The notes beneath the pieces are model-generated. The model had not been told where the DNA came from and ran no database searches. It saw only the letters and a list, made by a program, of their open reading frames with translations. Positions 35,401 to 44,160 of a DNA stretch of 64,000 bases are shown piece after piece (within the stretch, counting starts at the first letter, position 1; every line of letters begins with the position of its first letter). Made by a program: the position numbers and the translations under genes. Where the stretch lies: NCBI RefSeq assembly GCF_963676685.1, contig NC_092351.1, positions 40,848,733-40,912,732 on the forward strand, given 5' to 3'. Source of the stretch: Mytilus edulis (Eukaryota; Mollusca; Bivalvia; Mytilida; Mytilidae).

Positions 35401-38400
35401 CATGTGACTGACGGAAACTTCGTAACATGAAGCATCTATATACAAAGTATGAAGCATCCAGGTCTTCCACCTTCTAAAATATAAAGCTTTTAAGAAGTGA
35501 GCTAACACCGCCGCCGCCGCCGTAGCCGCCGCCGGATCACTATCCCTATGTCGAGCTTTCTGCAACAAAAGTTGCAGGCTCGACAATATTAAAGTATAAA
35601 TGAAACATGGTACACTTTGTAATTCACAGGTGCCCCTATGCCTTTTTGACAGACTACATGGCAGGCAGTAGTCTCCCCTTTGTTTGGGACCATACAACAA
35701 AGAGTAAAGAGGTTGCTCGGATACCTAATGATGTGGCAAATGGGCATTCAGTAAGTCAAATTATCATAGATGTATAAAAATAAAGAGATGTTTTATGATT
35801 GCCAATGTGACATCTATCCACCAAAGTTCAAATGAAGTGGATAAAAGCAAGCATATACTCAGAATTTTTTATTTTCATTGGTACCATATTACAGGACTTA
35901 CAAGAATACATTTTCAGCTTTGTTATATATTAACATTTATCACTATTTTAAGAGATTTTCTTTTGATCTTACTGACTGATAATTTCCTTTCACAGCACAG
36001 TAAAGTGATATGAAAAATTATTGCTAGAAACTAAGGGCTCACGTAAAAAAGCCATAAACAGATTATCATTGGGTATCTTAACTTAGTTGCTTTTCTCACT
36101 TTCAGCATTAACGATTCAAGCGAGAAAATCAATCTCGTTGAGATGATCAACAATAATCTATATAAAGTAAAATATATATGTAAAGCAATTTTGGAACATA
36201 TAAGAAAGATTTATATATTTTATATCAAAGAAATTGTACAAATATTGTTTTATCCTTCATATTTACAAACTGCACTTGAAGCTTTAGTTTATATGCAGAC
36301 TACAAAGAGGAACCCTACATGAACTGGAGGCAATAATATATGTACTATTTCTAATGTTTATGGGGATTATTATACAACCCTATATTATCATGTATACATG
36401 CTGTTTGAATGTGAAATTGTTTTCCAAAGTCATTTATCTCAATGGAAAACCAGACTTGATAATTTGCTGATTTGCTGCTTCACTTAGCACACAACATTCC
36501 TGTATAAGTCTTCTTGGATTCAAAATAATGTGTCCAAGTAGGAGGAAATTTCTTAATGATAACTTGTACTTACCAATTAGGTATATCATTAAACATCTGG
36601 CTCATGGGGTTATCTAGTACAAAGTCAGGGTTTACATTCAAATTATACATTATTCTTGTTAATATGTCCTTGTTCTGACATTCATGTGTTTATTAATTGT
36701 AATTGGAAATTAAACAACAATCCATTTCCTGACATCACCATGATCATCATAATCAAAAGGTTTCAATACTGTCAGGGATAGAACTTAAGACTTTGGCAAT
36801 AATAGCTCACATCTTAAATTTTGTAGCCCCACATGTACATATGTCACATATAAAGTCCTATACCAGAAGCAGAAATTTCAGTAGCCCACACCAAATTTTA
36901 GGGGCCATTATCCTGTGGGCCCCTGCTAATTTCATACCCTGACCTCTAATTAATAATGGAGTCAAACTAATAGTTCACTAGTAATAATAATAATAAAAAC
37001 AAGAGTGCACACGCTGAAATGTCTCGCCTTCTATACTAATCATTGATATTATGTTGATAGTCCTATACTAATCATTGATATTATGTTGATAGTCCTAAGT
37101 ATAAAGCTAAGATTTAATACAACTGTCACATAAACTTAACATTAACCAAGATAACTAAACAAAGACCAATGAACCTTGAAAATGAGGTCAAGGTCAGATT
37201 AACCATGCCAGGCAGACATGTACAGCTAACAATGCTTCTATACAACATATATATAGTTGACCTATTACTTATAGTTTTAAGAAAAATAGACCAAAACACA
37301 AAAACTTAACACTGTGCAATGTACCGTGAAAATGAGGTCACGGTCAAATAAAACCTGTGCGACTAACATAAAGATCATAAAATATTTCCATACACTAAAT
37401 ATAGATGACCTATGGCATATAGTATTAGATAAAAAGACCAACTCAAAAACTTAACTTTGACCACTGAACCATGAAAATGAGGTCAAGGTCACATGACATC
37501 TGCCCACTAGATAGGTACACCTTACAATCATTCCATACAACAAATATAGTAGACCTATTGTATATACTATGAGAAAAACAGACCAAAACACAAAAATTTA
37601 ACTATAACCACTGAACCATGAAAATGAGGTCAAGGTCAGATGACACCTGCCAGTCGGACATGTACACCTTACAGTCCTTCTATACACCGAATATACTAGC
37701 CCTATTGCTTGTAGTATCTGAGATACATGAGATATGGACTTGACCACCAAAAACTTAACCTTGTTCACTGATCCATGAAATGAGGTTGAGGTCAAGTGAA
37801 AACTGTCTGACAGACATGAGGACCTTTCAAGGTATGCACATATCAAATATAGTTATCCTATTACTTATAATAAGAGAGAATTCAACATTACAAAAAATCT
37901 GAAATTTTTTTTGAAGTGGTCACTGAACCATGAAAATGAGGTCAAGGACATTGGACATGTGAGTGATGGAAACTTCGTAACATGAGTCATCTATATACAA
38001 AGTATGAAGCATCCAGGTCTTCCACCTTCTAAAATATAAAGCTTTTAAGAAGTTAGCTAACACGGCCGCCGCCGCCGTAGCTGACGCCGCCGGATCACTA
38101 TCCCTATGTCGAGCTTTCTGCAACAAAAGTTGCAGGCTCGACAAAAACTACTATGACACAAAATTATAATACAAAAGTCAAAAGGAAGAAAAATGATTAT
38201 TTAGACTGGTACAATAAACCCTCATCATAAACCTTGATTTATTTGTTTGTGGATACCAATTTTTGTGAATTGAGGAAAACTTGTGTTTTGTCATTTCCAA
38301 GGTAACATTTAATCCACGAAAATGGATATCCAACAAATAATAATGAATCCACAGAAATTCATTTTAACTTTCACATTTCTGGCAAGAAGCATAACAAATT

Positions 38401-39996
38401 GTTATCTATTTAGTTGTTTTTTTTAAAGAGAAATTAAAGGTGTTATATTCATAATATGTTTAAACTTTATTTCAGTTTGGTACAGGATCTGTCAAAAAAC
38501 TTTTGACTGGTTGCCTTGTTACAGCAAACTTTGATGTATCAAAACTTAGCAAGTAAGAAAAATAATATCATTGCCTCACCCCCACCCCATCGATCAAATG
38601 CTACTAAATTGACCTTTAAATTGTTTTCACTATTTGCTAAACAACAAAAAATCAGACACATTTTCATTACATAACAATAATTGTAAAAATTGTAGGGATA
38701 CATTTATTACTTTAAAAAAAGTATTAATAATAGTATTTCCAGGATATCAGATACCTTAATATACTCTCAAAATTATGTGAGAACTGTTTTAAAATGTAAA
38801 TGTTATAAAATCCAAACATTAAAAAGTAAATTTCTGGATGCATTAAGTGAAAAAGTAAATGATACCAATATGCCAACCTAATATGACCTTATCATTGATA
38901 TTTGCCTCATACTAATATTACTTAATACTTATCAACATGATCAATGATTATATTCAGATCTTTTAAGCAACTGGTAGTATTTCCATTGAACACACTGAAC
39001 AGAGAAAAACAACCTGGTGAAGGGATACATGTACAAGATTTAGCCCGTAATGCATCCTCTGGTCTACCTGTTGTCATGTCTGCACTGAACAGTATCAAAC
39101 TTGAAGACATTGAACAAGAAGTGGCAAGACTTCCTGATATTAATGGAGACAACAAGGTACAAATAGGCATAGCTGTTCCTATACTGGTTGCCAGAATTGT
39201 AAGTTATTTCAAAAAAAATAAAGGGTGCAAAGAGGGAAAAAAACTGAAAGTAGATAGATTAACAGGTCTTGCTCCTTTTTTTTTTTAAAGCAATGACTAG
39301 AGGCTCCTAGGACAATTTAGGAGTCATACCTGCTGAACTACAGTTGAAAAATGTATCTTGCCCAAATATGTCATAGCTTGACATAGCAAAACAATATAAT
39401 TTCACATTAGCATCATCATTACCTCAACTAAAGTATTTAAATGTTTTTTTTATACTCAGTTTAATTAAAAGTGAACACAAATAAAAACGTTTACTTAAAA
39501 CAAAGTTTTGTTACTGGAACAAATCAGACATGATCAAACTTACAAATAAAGTTAATTCAGAAGTATTACAAAATTCTTCATGTAAAAAATTATTGGATGT
39601 TAAAATTGACAGCACATTTTGCTGTAAAAAAACAAATTGATCAGGTTTATATCATTAAGATTATACATGTACCTTTTTCCTAAAATATTTAGTTTAATTA
39701 GAATAGATATTTGTACTAGGAAAACATATTTTAATGAGTACGTTCTGACTTCTGCTGAAAAGATATTATAAACAAGAATATGAAAACTTGCAAAAAGTGC
39801 AACAAGAGTAATTATTATTTGCTAAATTTACCCTCTTAAAATAAAGATTTTGAATTTATCATAATTATCATTGTTATTTTTTAATCTACAGATACTGAAT
39901 TTATGTGGATGTAACCATTTCATGTCGGATGCTGATCAGTATGTACAGGAGAAGTTGATACCTTATTACAGAGATGTACTACCACAGAATCCCTAG
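23260..39996 (+). CDS. P-loop NTPase of unknown function, seven-exon model, 5' incomplete
   Basis: Spliced exons 23260-23489, 30091-30352, 30915-31237, 35630-35750, 38476-38552, 38958-39198 and 39892-39996 join in one frame to give 452 residues ending at TAG. Every intron is GT-AG and every split codon resolves (Gly77, Arg272, Lys338). Residues 245-252, GLPGVGKT, are a Walker A motif. LPFVWD (287-292) is placed like a Walker B strand, and LVTAN (326-330) like a sensor strand. This order recalls DUF927-like and superfamily 3 helicase folds, but I do not recognise the family with certainty. The N-terminal third looks like an all-beta module. The first exon has no start codon and its acceptor (ATATAG, or one ~10 bp later) is weak, so upstream exons are missing. 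Introns are packed with repeats, while the coding exons show no stop or frameshift. Confidence 0.75.
23773..23836. other. 64-nt near-perfect hairpin in the first NTPase intron
   Basis: AGGGTAGGCATAGACATGAC pairs with the 3' arm GTCTATGCCTATACCCT and adjoining bases. The ~27-bp stem has one 2-nt bulge and two mismatches, with a 4-nt loop. The length and mismatch pattern are in the range of animal pre-miRNAs, but a short transposon palindrome is equally possible. Confidence 0.55.
24485..24598. repeat. Left block of degenerate CTCGGCACATTACAAA words
   Basis: ACTCGG/TCTCGGCACATTACAAA-type words are repeated about six times. The block reads as the reverse complement of 29163-29283: the shared ordered core is CATCTCGGCAC, ACAAACTCGGGACATGT, AACTCGGCATAGT. 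Confidence 0.8.
24937..25107. mobile_element. 171-bp MITE with 14-bp inverted ends and 6-bp target duplication
   Basis: The ends GAGGGGGGATAGGA and TCCTATCCCCCCTC are perfect complements. ATGAGA directly repeats at 24931-24936 and 25108-25113. The interior consists of CGGGATTTCGGGATC-type words. The opposite arm of the surrounding inverted repeat (28944-28970) carries a single ATGAGA without the element, so it reads as an empty site. Confidence 0.85.
25276..27587 (+). repeat. Bivalve repeat array with four 501-bp units
   Basis: The word GGCCCAGT(A/T)GTTTCAGAGG recurs at about 25449, 25951, 26452, 26953 and 27454, a spacing of 501-502 bp. The array starts with the hairpin AGGCTCTAAAGAGCCT. 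It ends with a GACGACGGAC-rich stretch (about 27493-27542) and the hairpin AGCTCACTTGGCCCTTTGGG...GTGAGCT (about 27554-27587). It has no gene, and open frames inside are by-products of the repeats. Confidence 0.9.
27600..28940. other. Intron sequence without recognised features
   Basis: It is AT-rich, with scattered GTAACAG words (about 27787-28385) that look like a decayed low-order repeat. I see no exon. Confidence 0.5.
28944..28970 (-). repeat. 27-bp inverted match to 25108-25134
   Basis: The segment is the exact reverse complement of 25108-25134 (ATGAGACAATATCTG...AGTCTAAT). It pairs the right arm of an inverted duplication with the left arm, which carries the 171-bp MITE. Confidence 0.85.
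29163..29283. repeat. Right block of degenerate GTGCCGAGTTTGTA words
   Basis: About five GCCGAG(T/A)TTGTA words in inverted orientation to 24485-24598. A second degenerate series with the word GGTGCCGATTTGA follows at about 29412-29520. Confidence 0.8.
29412..29520. repeat. Degenerate short-word repeat (GTGCCGATTTGA)
   Basis: TGCTGATTTGACTT, GGTGCCGATTTGAATAG, ATGCCGATTTAACCAGG, GACAATTTGACTTT, GGTGCCGATTTGACCAGG and TGTGGATTTGACTT occur in succession. Confidence 0.7.
30091..30352 (+). CDS. NTPase gene, exon 2 of model
   Basis: The acceptor TTCCTTTCAG and donor ATG|GTATGC bound residues 77-164. It is rich in Lys, Arg and Asn, with a short hydrophobic strand pattern at its end (VHVVF). A GTATGC donor is used, and the open frame continues past it into the intron. 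Confidence 0.75.
30915..31237 (+). CDS. NTPase gene, exon 3 with Walker A
   Basis: The acceptor TTTCATTTAG and donor AG|GTAAGG bound residues 165-271. A helix-rich lead (FGPAILAWSSMYAMTLYKKF) precedes LHGLPGVGKT. Confidence 0.85.
31563..33175 (+). mobile_element. 5'-truncated Penelope-like retroelement (reverse transcriptase ORF plus 3' tail)
   Basis: The reverse transcriptase reading frame (to 32528) is followed by ~650 bp of non-coding tail ending near CATTTCCATTCTCAATTTT. The tail is matched by a second copy at 49440-50170 and by a short end fragment at 44110-44160. It sits in the third intron of the NTPase model, in the same orientation. Confidence 0.7.
31578..32528 (+). CDS. Reverse transcriptase fragment, Penelope-like (probable)
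   Basis: 316 codons are open from a TTG in the retroelement, with no proper start, so the N-terminal portion of the polymerase is lost. GIPMGTNCAP (55-64) is the RT motif preceding the catalytic aspartates, and YLDD (101-104) is the catalytic box. FLDLDIYITNGKL (139-151) and YDKRDDF (156-162) follow in the order typical of the family widespread in marine invertebrates. That family resembles Penelope-like RTs (FLD...G.L.T..Y.K.D pattern). No GIY-YIG endonuclease is seen downstream. The frame is intact to its TAA, suggesting a recent insertion or mild decay. The class assignment is from memory of motifs. Confidence 0.7.
   Translation: MIYGHQPKNVRSFFSSNKQKNYVNWTCFDTIYALEFLLDNIFVRFGDSVYRQIIGIPMGTNCAPLIADLFLYCYELQFMTKISKDPSKQHLINKFNNTFRYLDDILALNNDDFSMYINEIYPGELTLNKANTNNDHCPFLDLDIYITNGKLNTKIYDKRDDFSFPIVNYPFLDGDVPLSPSYGVYISQLVRFARVCNNVLDFNERNLCITEKLLHQGFRYHKLVKTFTKFYHRYKDIIRKYSSTCRLFIRSGISHPIFYGNILYKAQRCQYSPHKLTKPLNRLIKKGYNYDTVVKSLKIAYFGVNIESLIRSLRRN
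33578..35585 (+). repeat. Repeat copy A (~1.1 kb of ~150-bp units) interrupted by a 0.9-kb insertion
   Basis: It starts ACAAGAGTGCACACGCTGAA and ends with the hairpin TGTCGAGCTTTCTGCAAC/GTTGCAGGCTCGACA (about 35548-35585). Inside, GAACCATGAAAATGAGGTCA recurs roughly every 145-157 bp. The same start, units, (CCG)n stretch and hairpin form copy B at 37000-38145. Confidence 0.9.
33894..34810 (+). mobile_element. Inserted block with five 161-bp tandem units, flanked by GGTTAA
   Basis: The word AAGAACCAT(A/T)ACT recurs at about 33960, 34121, 34282, 34443 and 34604, an exact spacing of 161 bp. The block starts ACAAGAGGCTGTCACAAC and ends GTCACAAAAATCC. GGTTAA precedes it (33888-33893) and closes it (34805-34810). 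Copy B reads straight through this point (CACGGTCAAATAAAACC near 37340), so it serves as the empty site. The flank contains TTAA, so a piggyBac-like target is possible. Confidence 0.8.
35630..35750 (+). CDS. NTPase gene, exon 4 with the putative Walker B strand
   Basis: The acceptor TAATTCACAG and donor TCA|GTAAGT bound it. It encodes residues 272-312, including AGSSLPFVWD. It is flanked by two direct ~1.1-kb repeats, and the upstream repeat ends only about 45 bp before this acceptor. Confidence 0.75.
35765..35830 (+). repeat. Short relative of the SINE-like repeat
   Basis: ATGTTTTATGATTGCCAATG with CATCTATCCACCAAAGTTC resembles the GAAGATGTGGTATGA family, truncated. Confidence 0.45.
35860..36990. 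other. Intron sequence without recognised features
   Basis: I see no exon. A GGGGCC/GGGCCC-bearing stretch at about 36830-36950 may be a further repeat fragment, with no partner in the window. Confidence 0.45.
37000..38145 (+). repeat. Repeat copy B (~1.1 kb of ~150-bp units)
   Basis: It is a direct-orientation partner of copy A at 33578. GAACC(A/T)TGAAAATGAGGTCA-type words occur near 37170, 37321, 37466, 37613, 37770 and 37925. It ends with a CCG-rich stretch and the hairpin TGTCGAGC...GCTCGACA (about 38108-38144). A 34-bp local duplication is present near 37030-37095. Confidence 0.9.
38240..38360. mobile_element. MITE-like copy of the GGATACCAATTTTTGT family
   Basis: GTGGATACCAATTTTTGTGA at the left is mirrored by CACGAAAATGGATATCCAAC near the right end. 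Same family as 6110-6275. Confidence 0.65.
38476..38552 (+). CDS. NTPase gene, exon 5
   Basis: A 77-bp exon (acceptor TTATTTCAG, donor AA|GTAAG) carrying the GCLVTANF strand, likely the sensor position. Confidence 0.7.
38958..39198 (+). CDS. NTPase gene, exon 6
   Basis: The acceptor ATATTCAG and donor ATT|GTAAGT bound residues 338-418. It includes KQLVVFPLNTL and an acidic helical stretch ending in a hydrophobic helix (IGIAVPILVARI). Confidence 0.75.
39892..39996 (+). CDS. NTPase gene, terminal exon
   Basis: The acceptor TTAATCTACAG leads into residues 419-452, ending VLPQNP and TAG. Candidate poly(A) signals (AATAAA) lie near 40462. Confidence 0.75.
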   Translation: MLNLCGCNHFMSDADQYVQEKLIPYYRDVLPQNP

Positions 39997-40369
39997 AGGG
40001 AAAACTTTCATTACAAACATTTTGATGATACATGTAGATACTTCGAAGCAATGTATGTTGAGCACCATGTACCACAATGACTGTTATTGAACAGTGTTAA
40101 ATATATTTTAAAAATTATCAATACATTGTAGTACTTTCTTTTTGCAAGTTTTAAATATCAAGTAAATCAAGCTATCAGTTTTTTGTTTTGTTTTTCACTT
40201 TCTTCATGAACTTCAAATCCATTTCAATTTTTATGGTTTGCAGAGTTATCTTTCTTGGGAACAGATAGGTTTCTCTGCACAGTACACATATTAGGAAAAG
40301 TTCTGGATCTGCCACTGTATACATGTTATATTGTATAACTGTATTTTACTTATACATGAAATTCTTCCA

Positions 40370-40760
40370 TGTGAAACCTAATGTTCTTACAAATGATGAC
40401 ATTATCATCATACCTTGCTGTTAATGCTGTAGCAGTTAGGTCATTATTTAAAGCTTAGTGCAATAAATTTGTCATCAATTTTTTAAAATATCATTCTTAC
40501 ACACAAAATTAAGAAAAACTTATCTATATGAAACCTTGTTCTTACAGATAATTAATAACATTATTGTTGTATCTTGCTGTTAAAGCTGCAGCAGTTAGGT
40601 CATAGCTAACAGCTTTAAGTGCAAAAAAATTATAATCAATTTTCATAAAGATAAAATGTTTTCTTACATGTATATCAAATCATCCTTTTCTATTATATTT
40701 TTATATTTTTTTACAGATCATTAAATTTATGTAAATGGTAATCCCATTGAAGGTTAGATT
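40370..40760. repeat. Tandem duplication in the 3' flank of the NTPase gene
   Basis: The ~150-bp block at about 40370-40500 (CCTTGCTGTTAATGCTGTAG, CAGTTAGGTCAT) recurs diverged at about 40530-40665. Next, at 40715-40745, TTTTTTACAGATCATTAAAT with TTTATGTAAATGG resembles the acceptor and start of the terminal exon at 39885-39920. It may be a decayed duplicate of that exon. Confidence 0.6.
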
Positions 40761-41183
40761 TGACACCATAAACATTAATTCTAAAAGTCAGGGTAGCAGC
40801 TGTTCAAAGTAGTAATAATTCAAATCTTATTTGCATGAATGACAAGTACTATATGAAGTCATAAGCCATTGTTTCCCTTTAATGAATTTATTCCTGGATA
40901 AACTCCTTTTCTCCTATTAAATAATAGTTTTTATAATAACTGTAAAATATAGATCTTTGATCAGGTAATTATATAAACCATGCATGGAGTCATATATTAA
41001 AACATGATAATAGATAGCAAGTCTCAAATTAGTTCATCTGTGTAAAGTTTTTTCTCTCTAATTTACTGAACATGTTTATACTTGCCTATGTCTCATTATT
41101 CACTTTGATTTATCATCTTTAGTTTTAGAACAATGTATCATTGAGTGCAGTTAAGCTGGACTTTTATTATCATGATTATAAAA

Positions 41184-41345
41184 AAGAAGATGTGGTATGA
41201 TTGCCTATGAGACAACTCTCCACAAGATACCAAAAGACACAGAAATTAACAACTATAGGTCACTGTACGGCCTTCAACAATGAGCAAAACCCATACCACA
41301 AAACCATGATAAAGGTCATGATATCATAAGGACCTATTTAAGCCC
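41184..41345 (+). repeat. SINE-like repeat, best copy in the window
   Basis: It begins AGAAGATGTGGTATGATTGC and continues CTCTCCACAAGATACCAAAA, ACAGAAATTAACAACTATAG and CGGCCTTCAACAATGAGCAA. This is a consensus I recognise as very abundant in mussels. Related copies lie at 1965, 2822 and 35765. Confidence 0.7.
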
Positions 41346-41573
41346 TTTTTTCAAAGTACATTGAACCCTTTTGTAATTATTTCTAACTTTAAACTGGTTT
41401 TTTTTTGTAAACACTTACTGCTGAAATTTTTAGCAACTGATTTGACATTTTTGGGGCAGACATGGCAGAGGTCATAAAGGACCCCATAATTTAAATATTT
41501 TTATAAAAATCCCTGAAATCATACATCTAATTTTCACCAAATATAAGCTGGTCGACATGTAGCTGTTCACTAT

Positions 41574-41735
41574 ACCTAGCTTATAACTTTGGTCAAATTC
41601 ATTGATCATCTGACCTAGCTTATAACTTTGGTCAAATTCACTGATCATCTGACCTAGCTTATAACTTTGGTCAAATTCACTGATCATCTGACCTAGCTTA
41701 TAACTTTAGTCAAATTCACTGATCATCTGACCTAC
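41574..41735. repeat. 39-bp minisatellite, four units
   Basis: ACCTAGCTTATAACTTTGGT recurs at about 41575, 41614, 41653 and 41692. The 39-bp period is a multiple of three, which gives a repeated 13-residue open frame on the minus strand. There is no other sign of a gene. Confidence 0.92.
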
Positions 41736-42324
41736 CTGAACACCTCAAAACTATAATTAATGTTCATGTGCTAACTATCAGCATGATCACAAATGTCAGA
41801 ATATGCAAAAAGGATTTCATAAGCAGTTTTAATTTTATAACATAATGAATGGTATTGTGTTTGAATTTGGAAATCATTTCATAAGCTTACTTCATTTTTT
41901 TCAGTATATTTGTTGTGAAGACTGCCATGATACAACTAATGATACAACTAATTAACACGAGACATTAACTACATGAGATTCAATATTTCTGACAATCCAG
42001 ACCAGAACATGAGAATGAGGAGATGGAATTTTTTCTGAAAATTATTTGATTGTTTATTATAACTATCGAGAATTTGTGGTTGTTATCTGGTGTTTCATAT
42101 TACTGTTGAGATATATGCAAGTGTTCTGATCAGACTTCAGACATTGTGTATATAAATATTTCACATGCAGCTCTTTATTTTTTAAAGATTTTATATCATG
42201 TAGACGAAATAAATTTATTTTAGTTATCATGGTTATATTTTTCAATGTGAAACAGCCAAGTTAGTATAAGCTTTGTTATCTATCATATTGAATGTCTTGA
42301 TTCAATCAACATAAAAATATGAAC

Positions 42325-42460
42325 AGTGAAACCTAGGTAAACCGAGCCCTGTTAAAACCGAATAATTTTCAAAGTCCCACAAAATTTCCCTATTAATTAA
42401 CGTTAATCTAACCTGTAAAAACCGAACCCTGTTAACACCAAATTCCAAACGCTTTTTGGA
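42325..42460. repeat. Paired AAACCGA(A/G)CCCTGTTAA words
   Basis: AAACCGAGCCCTGTTAAAAC (about 42340) and AAACCGAACCCTGTTAACAC (about 42419) frame a short stretch. It looks like a fragment of a dispersed repeat. Confidence 0.45.
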
Positions 42461-42711
42461 AGCTCGCTAGTAAATATGTATTTAAAAATTACCTTTCAAA
42501 ATCTATCGATAGCAATCAAAACAAAAAAGTATTTTAATTATTTGCATGATTTAAAAAACAAACACAGGATGACAGAGTATCCCTGAGGGTATTTGAGATT
42601 TAATGAACTGGTGATTTGTTATTGCAAACTAATTAGCATGTTTGTGTCTATGTTTTCAGTGATCAAATGACTTTTTTTTGTAAAGAAACGTTTATGACCG
42701 AAAAGGACAAG

Positions 42712-43071
42712 AATACACCTTATCGCTATTTCGTCCATTCTGGGAAAAACAGTCATTTATACAACGTCCTGTTTAGGTCACTGGCCAAAAAATGGAGGTC
42801 ATCAATAGTGAGCTGAGGGAGAAAAAACTTTAGAAAGTGATCATCAAGAAACTTTGATATAGTATGATACACTTTTTCCGAAATTAAAATTGAAGTAAAA
42901 AAATATTTTGTTTGAAGTATTTACGGTAGTTTAAACAGGTCTCATTAAAAAGTATCATGCATGGTGATTGGTGAATTGTTTAAACAGGGTCCCAGATAGC
43001 TTCAACTGGATGAACAAGTTGTGTAATTTTAGAACTTATCCGGAATGGAATAAATAGCGATAAGGTGTATT
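42712..43071. mobile_element. 360-bp MITE with AATACACCTTATCGCTATT ends
   Basis: AATACACCTTATCGCTATTT at the left and AATAGCGATAAGGTGTATT at the right are near-perfect inverted repeats of ~19 bp. The interior has no coding capacity. I could not define a target duplication. Confidence 0.8.
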
Positions 43072-43079
43072 GAACTTTC

Positions 43080-44100
43080 CCTTAGATCAATTTATTATTA
43101 ATGCACGTTACTCAAATATTTACGGCCACAAGTTCATAACTGACATTCAGTAGCTAAACTGTTTAATTAAATAATAGTTTTAAAGCGTTTCACTGGATTA
43201 AGAAGTCGTGCAACACAACAAGGTCAATGTCTTTCGAATTATATTTACGGGATGCCAGTTTCTCTTTAGAGGCCCTATATATATAATTCAGATGTTCTTC
43301 TTCCAGGTAAGGAACTGGACCCCTGCTGTTGTATCGCTCTTATCTTGTGTCAAAGTATCAATCAGAGGGTGTCCAGTTTAGTCCGAGAACTCGTGTGTAC
43401 AGATAATTGAAAATGACAATCTTGATTCAACTACAGAATCGTCATTTGACAGTGACTGAAAATCTGAATTGGTCAGTGAATTAATGGATGAGAAAATAAT
43501 TATAAAAATCAAAATTGCTCCATGTCATACATAATACATCCCAGAAAAAATTTAAAATAGCCTTGCCAGACGTCATTATAATTATTTGGACTACTGTACC
43601 CAATGCCCACAGGCACTTGTTTCTATCAATGGAGAGGAATTAAATTTTCTTTGGACTTTCATGTGCAATACACAGTGGCAGAATATTCAGACAGTTGATT
43701 GCTGCCGCATAACTGGAAGAAGAGAAGAAGAGGAGTGCCGCTACCGGCGAGGGCACCAACCTGTCAGTGTGTCACAGTTGAAACCCACGTGTTTTGGAAA
43801 TTCATCGCTTCCTCCTTGCAAATTTTTATCCAGGACCAGTTTAGTGTATAATATTCCTTACATAATTTTATTACCTGTCAATAAATAGCAATTACATATT
43901 TCATAATTCTTCTTCTCTTGCTTTTTTCTTTTTTTCCCAAATTTTTAAGCAGACGGAAATTGAGTTGTTTTTCTAATTTACAAAGCGTACACGGTGTGGA
44001 TGTTCGGAAACAGATATATCTTTGAACCACTTTTAAATCTAAGTAAAGTAGATGCAAAATTACCATAATTAAAATTAGTGTTAATACAGCGGACATATTA
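43080..44100. other. Intergenic stretch without supported gene
   Basis: A 100-codon open frame at 43586-43888 has no recognisable domain, no ATG (it opens at TTG) and no splice support. I do not call it. Confidence 0.45.
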
Positions 44101-44109
44101 TAATGTCTT

Positions 44110-44160
44110 TCGCCGGGTTGTTGCCTCTTTGACCCATTATATGTTCCATTCTAAATTCTA
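44110..44160 (+). repeat. 3' end fragment of the Penelope-like element
   Basis: GCCGGGTTGTTGCCTCTTTG and CCATTCTAAATTCTA match the tail ends near 33122-33172 and 50110-50160. Confidence 0.7.

Noticed and set aside
35365..35700. Minus-strand frames over the CCG-rich stretch, repeated at 37920-38144
   Set aside because: Both are produced by the same dispersed repeat (alanine run from the CCG/GCC repeat), not a gene family.
41472..41687. Open frame of a repeated 13-residue peptide on the minus strand
   Set aside because: It arises from a 39-bp minisatellite whose period is a multiple of three. No other gene evidence.
43586..43888. 100-codon plus-strand open frame
   Set aside because: It opens at TTG, has Cys-rich but unstructured content, no domain and no splice support.
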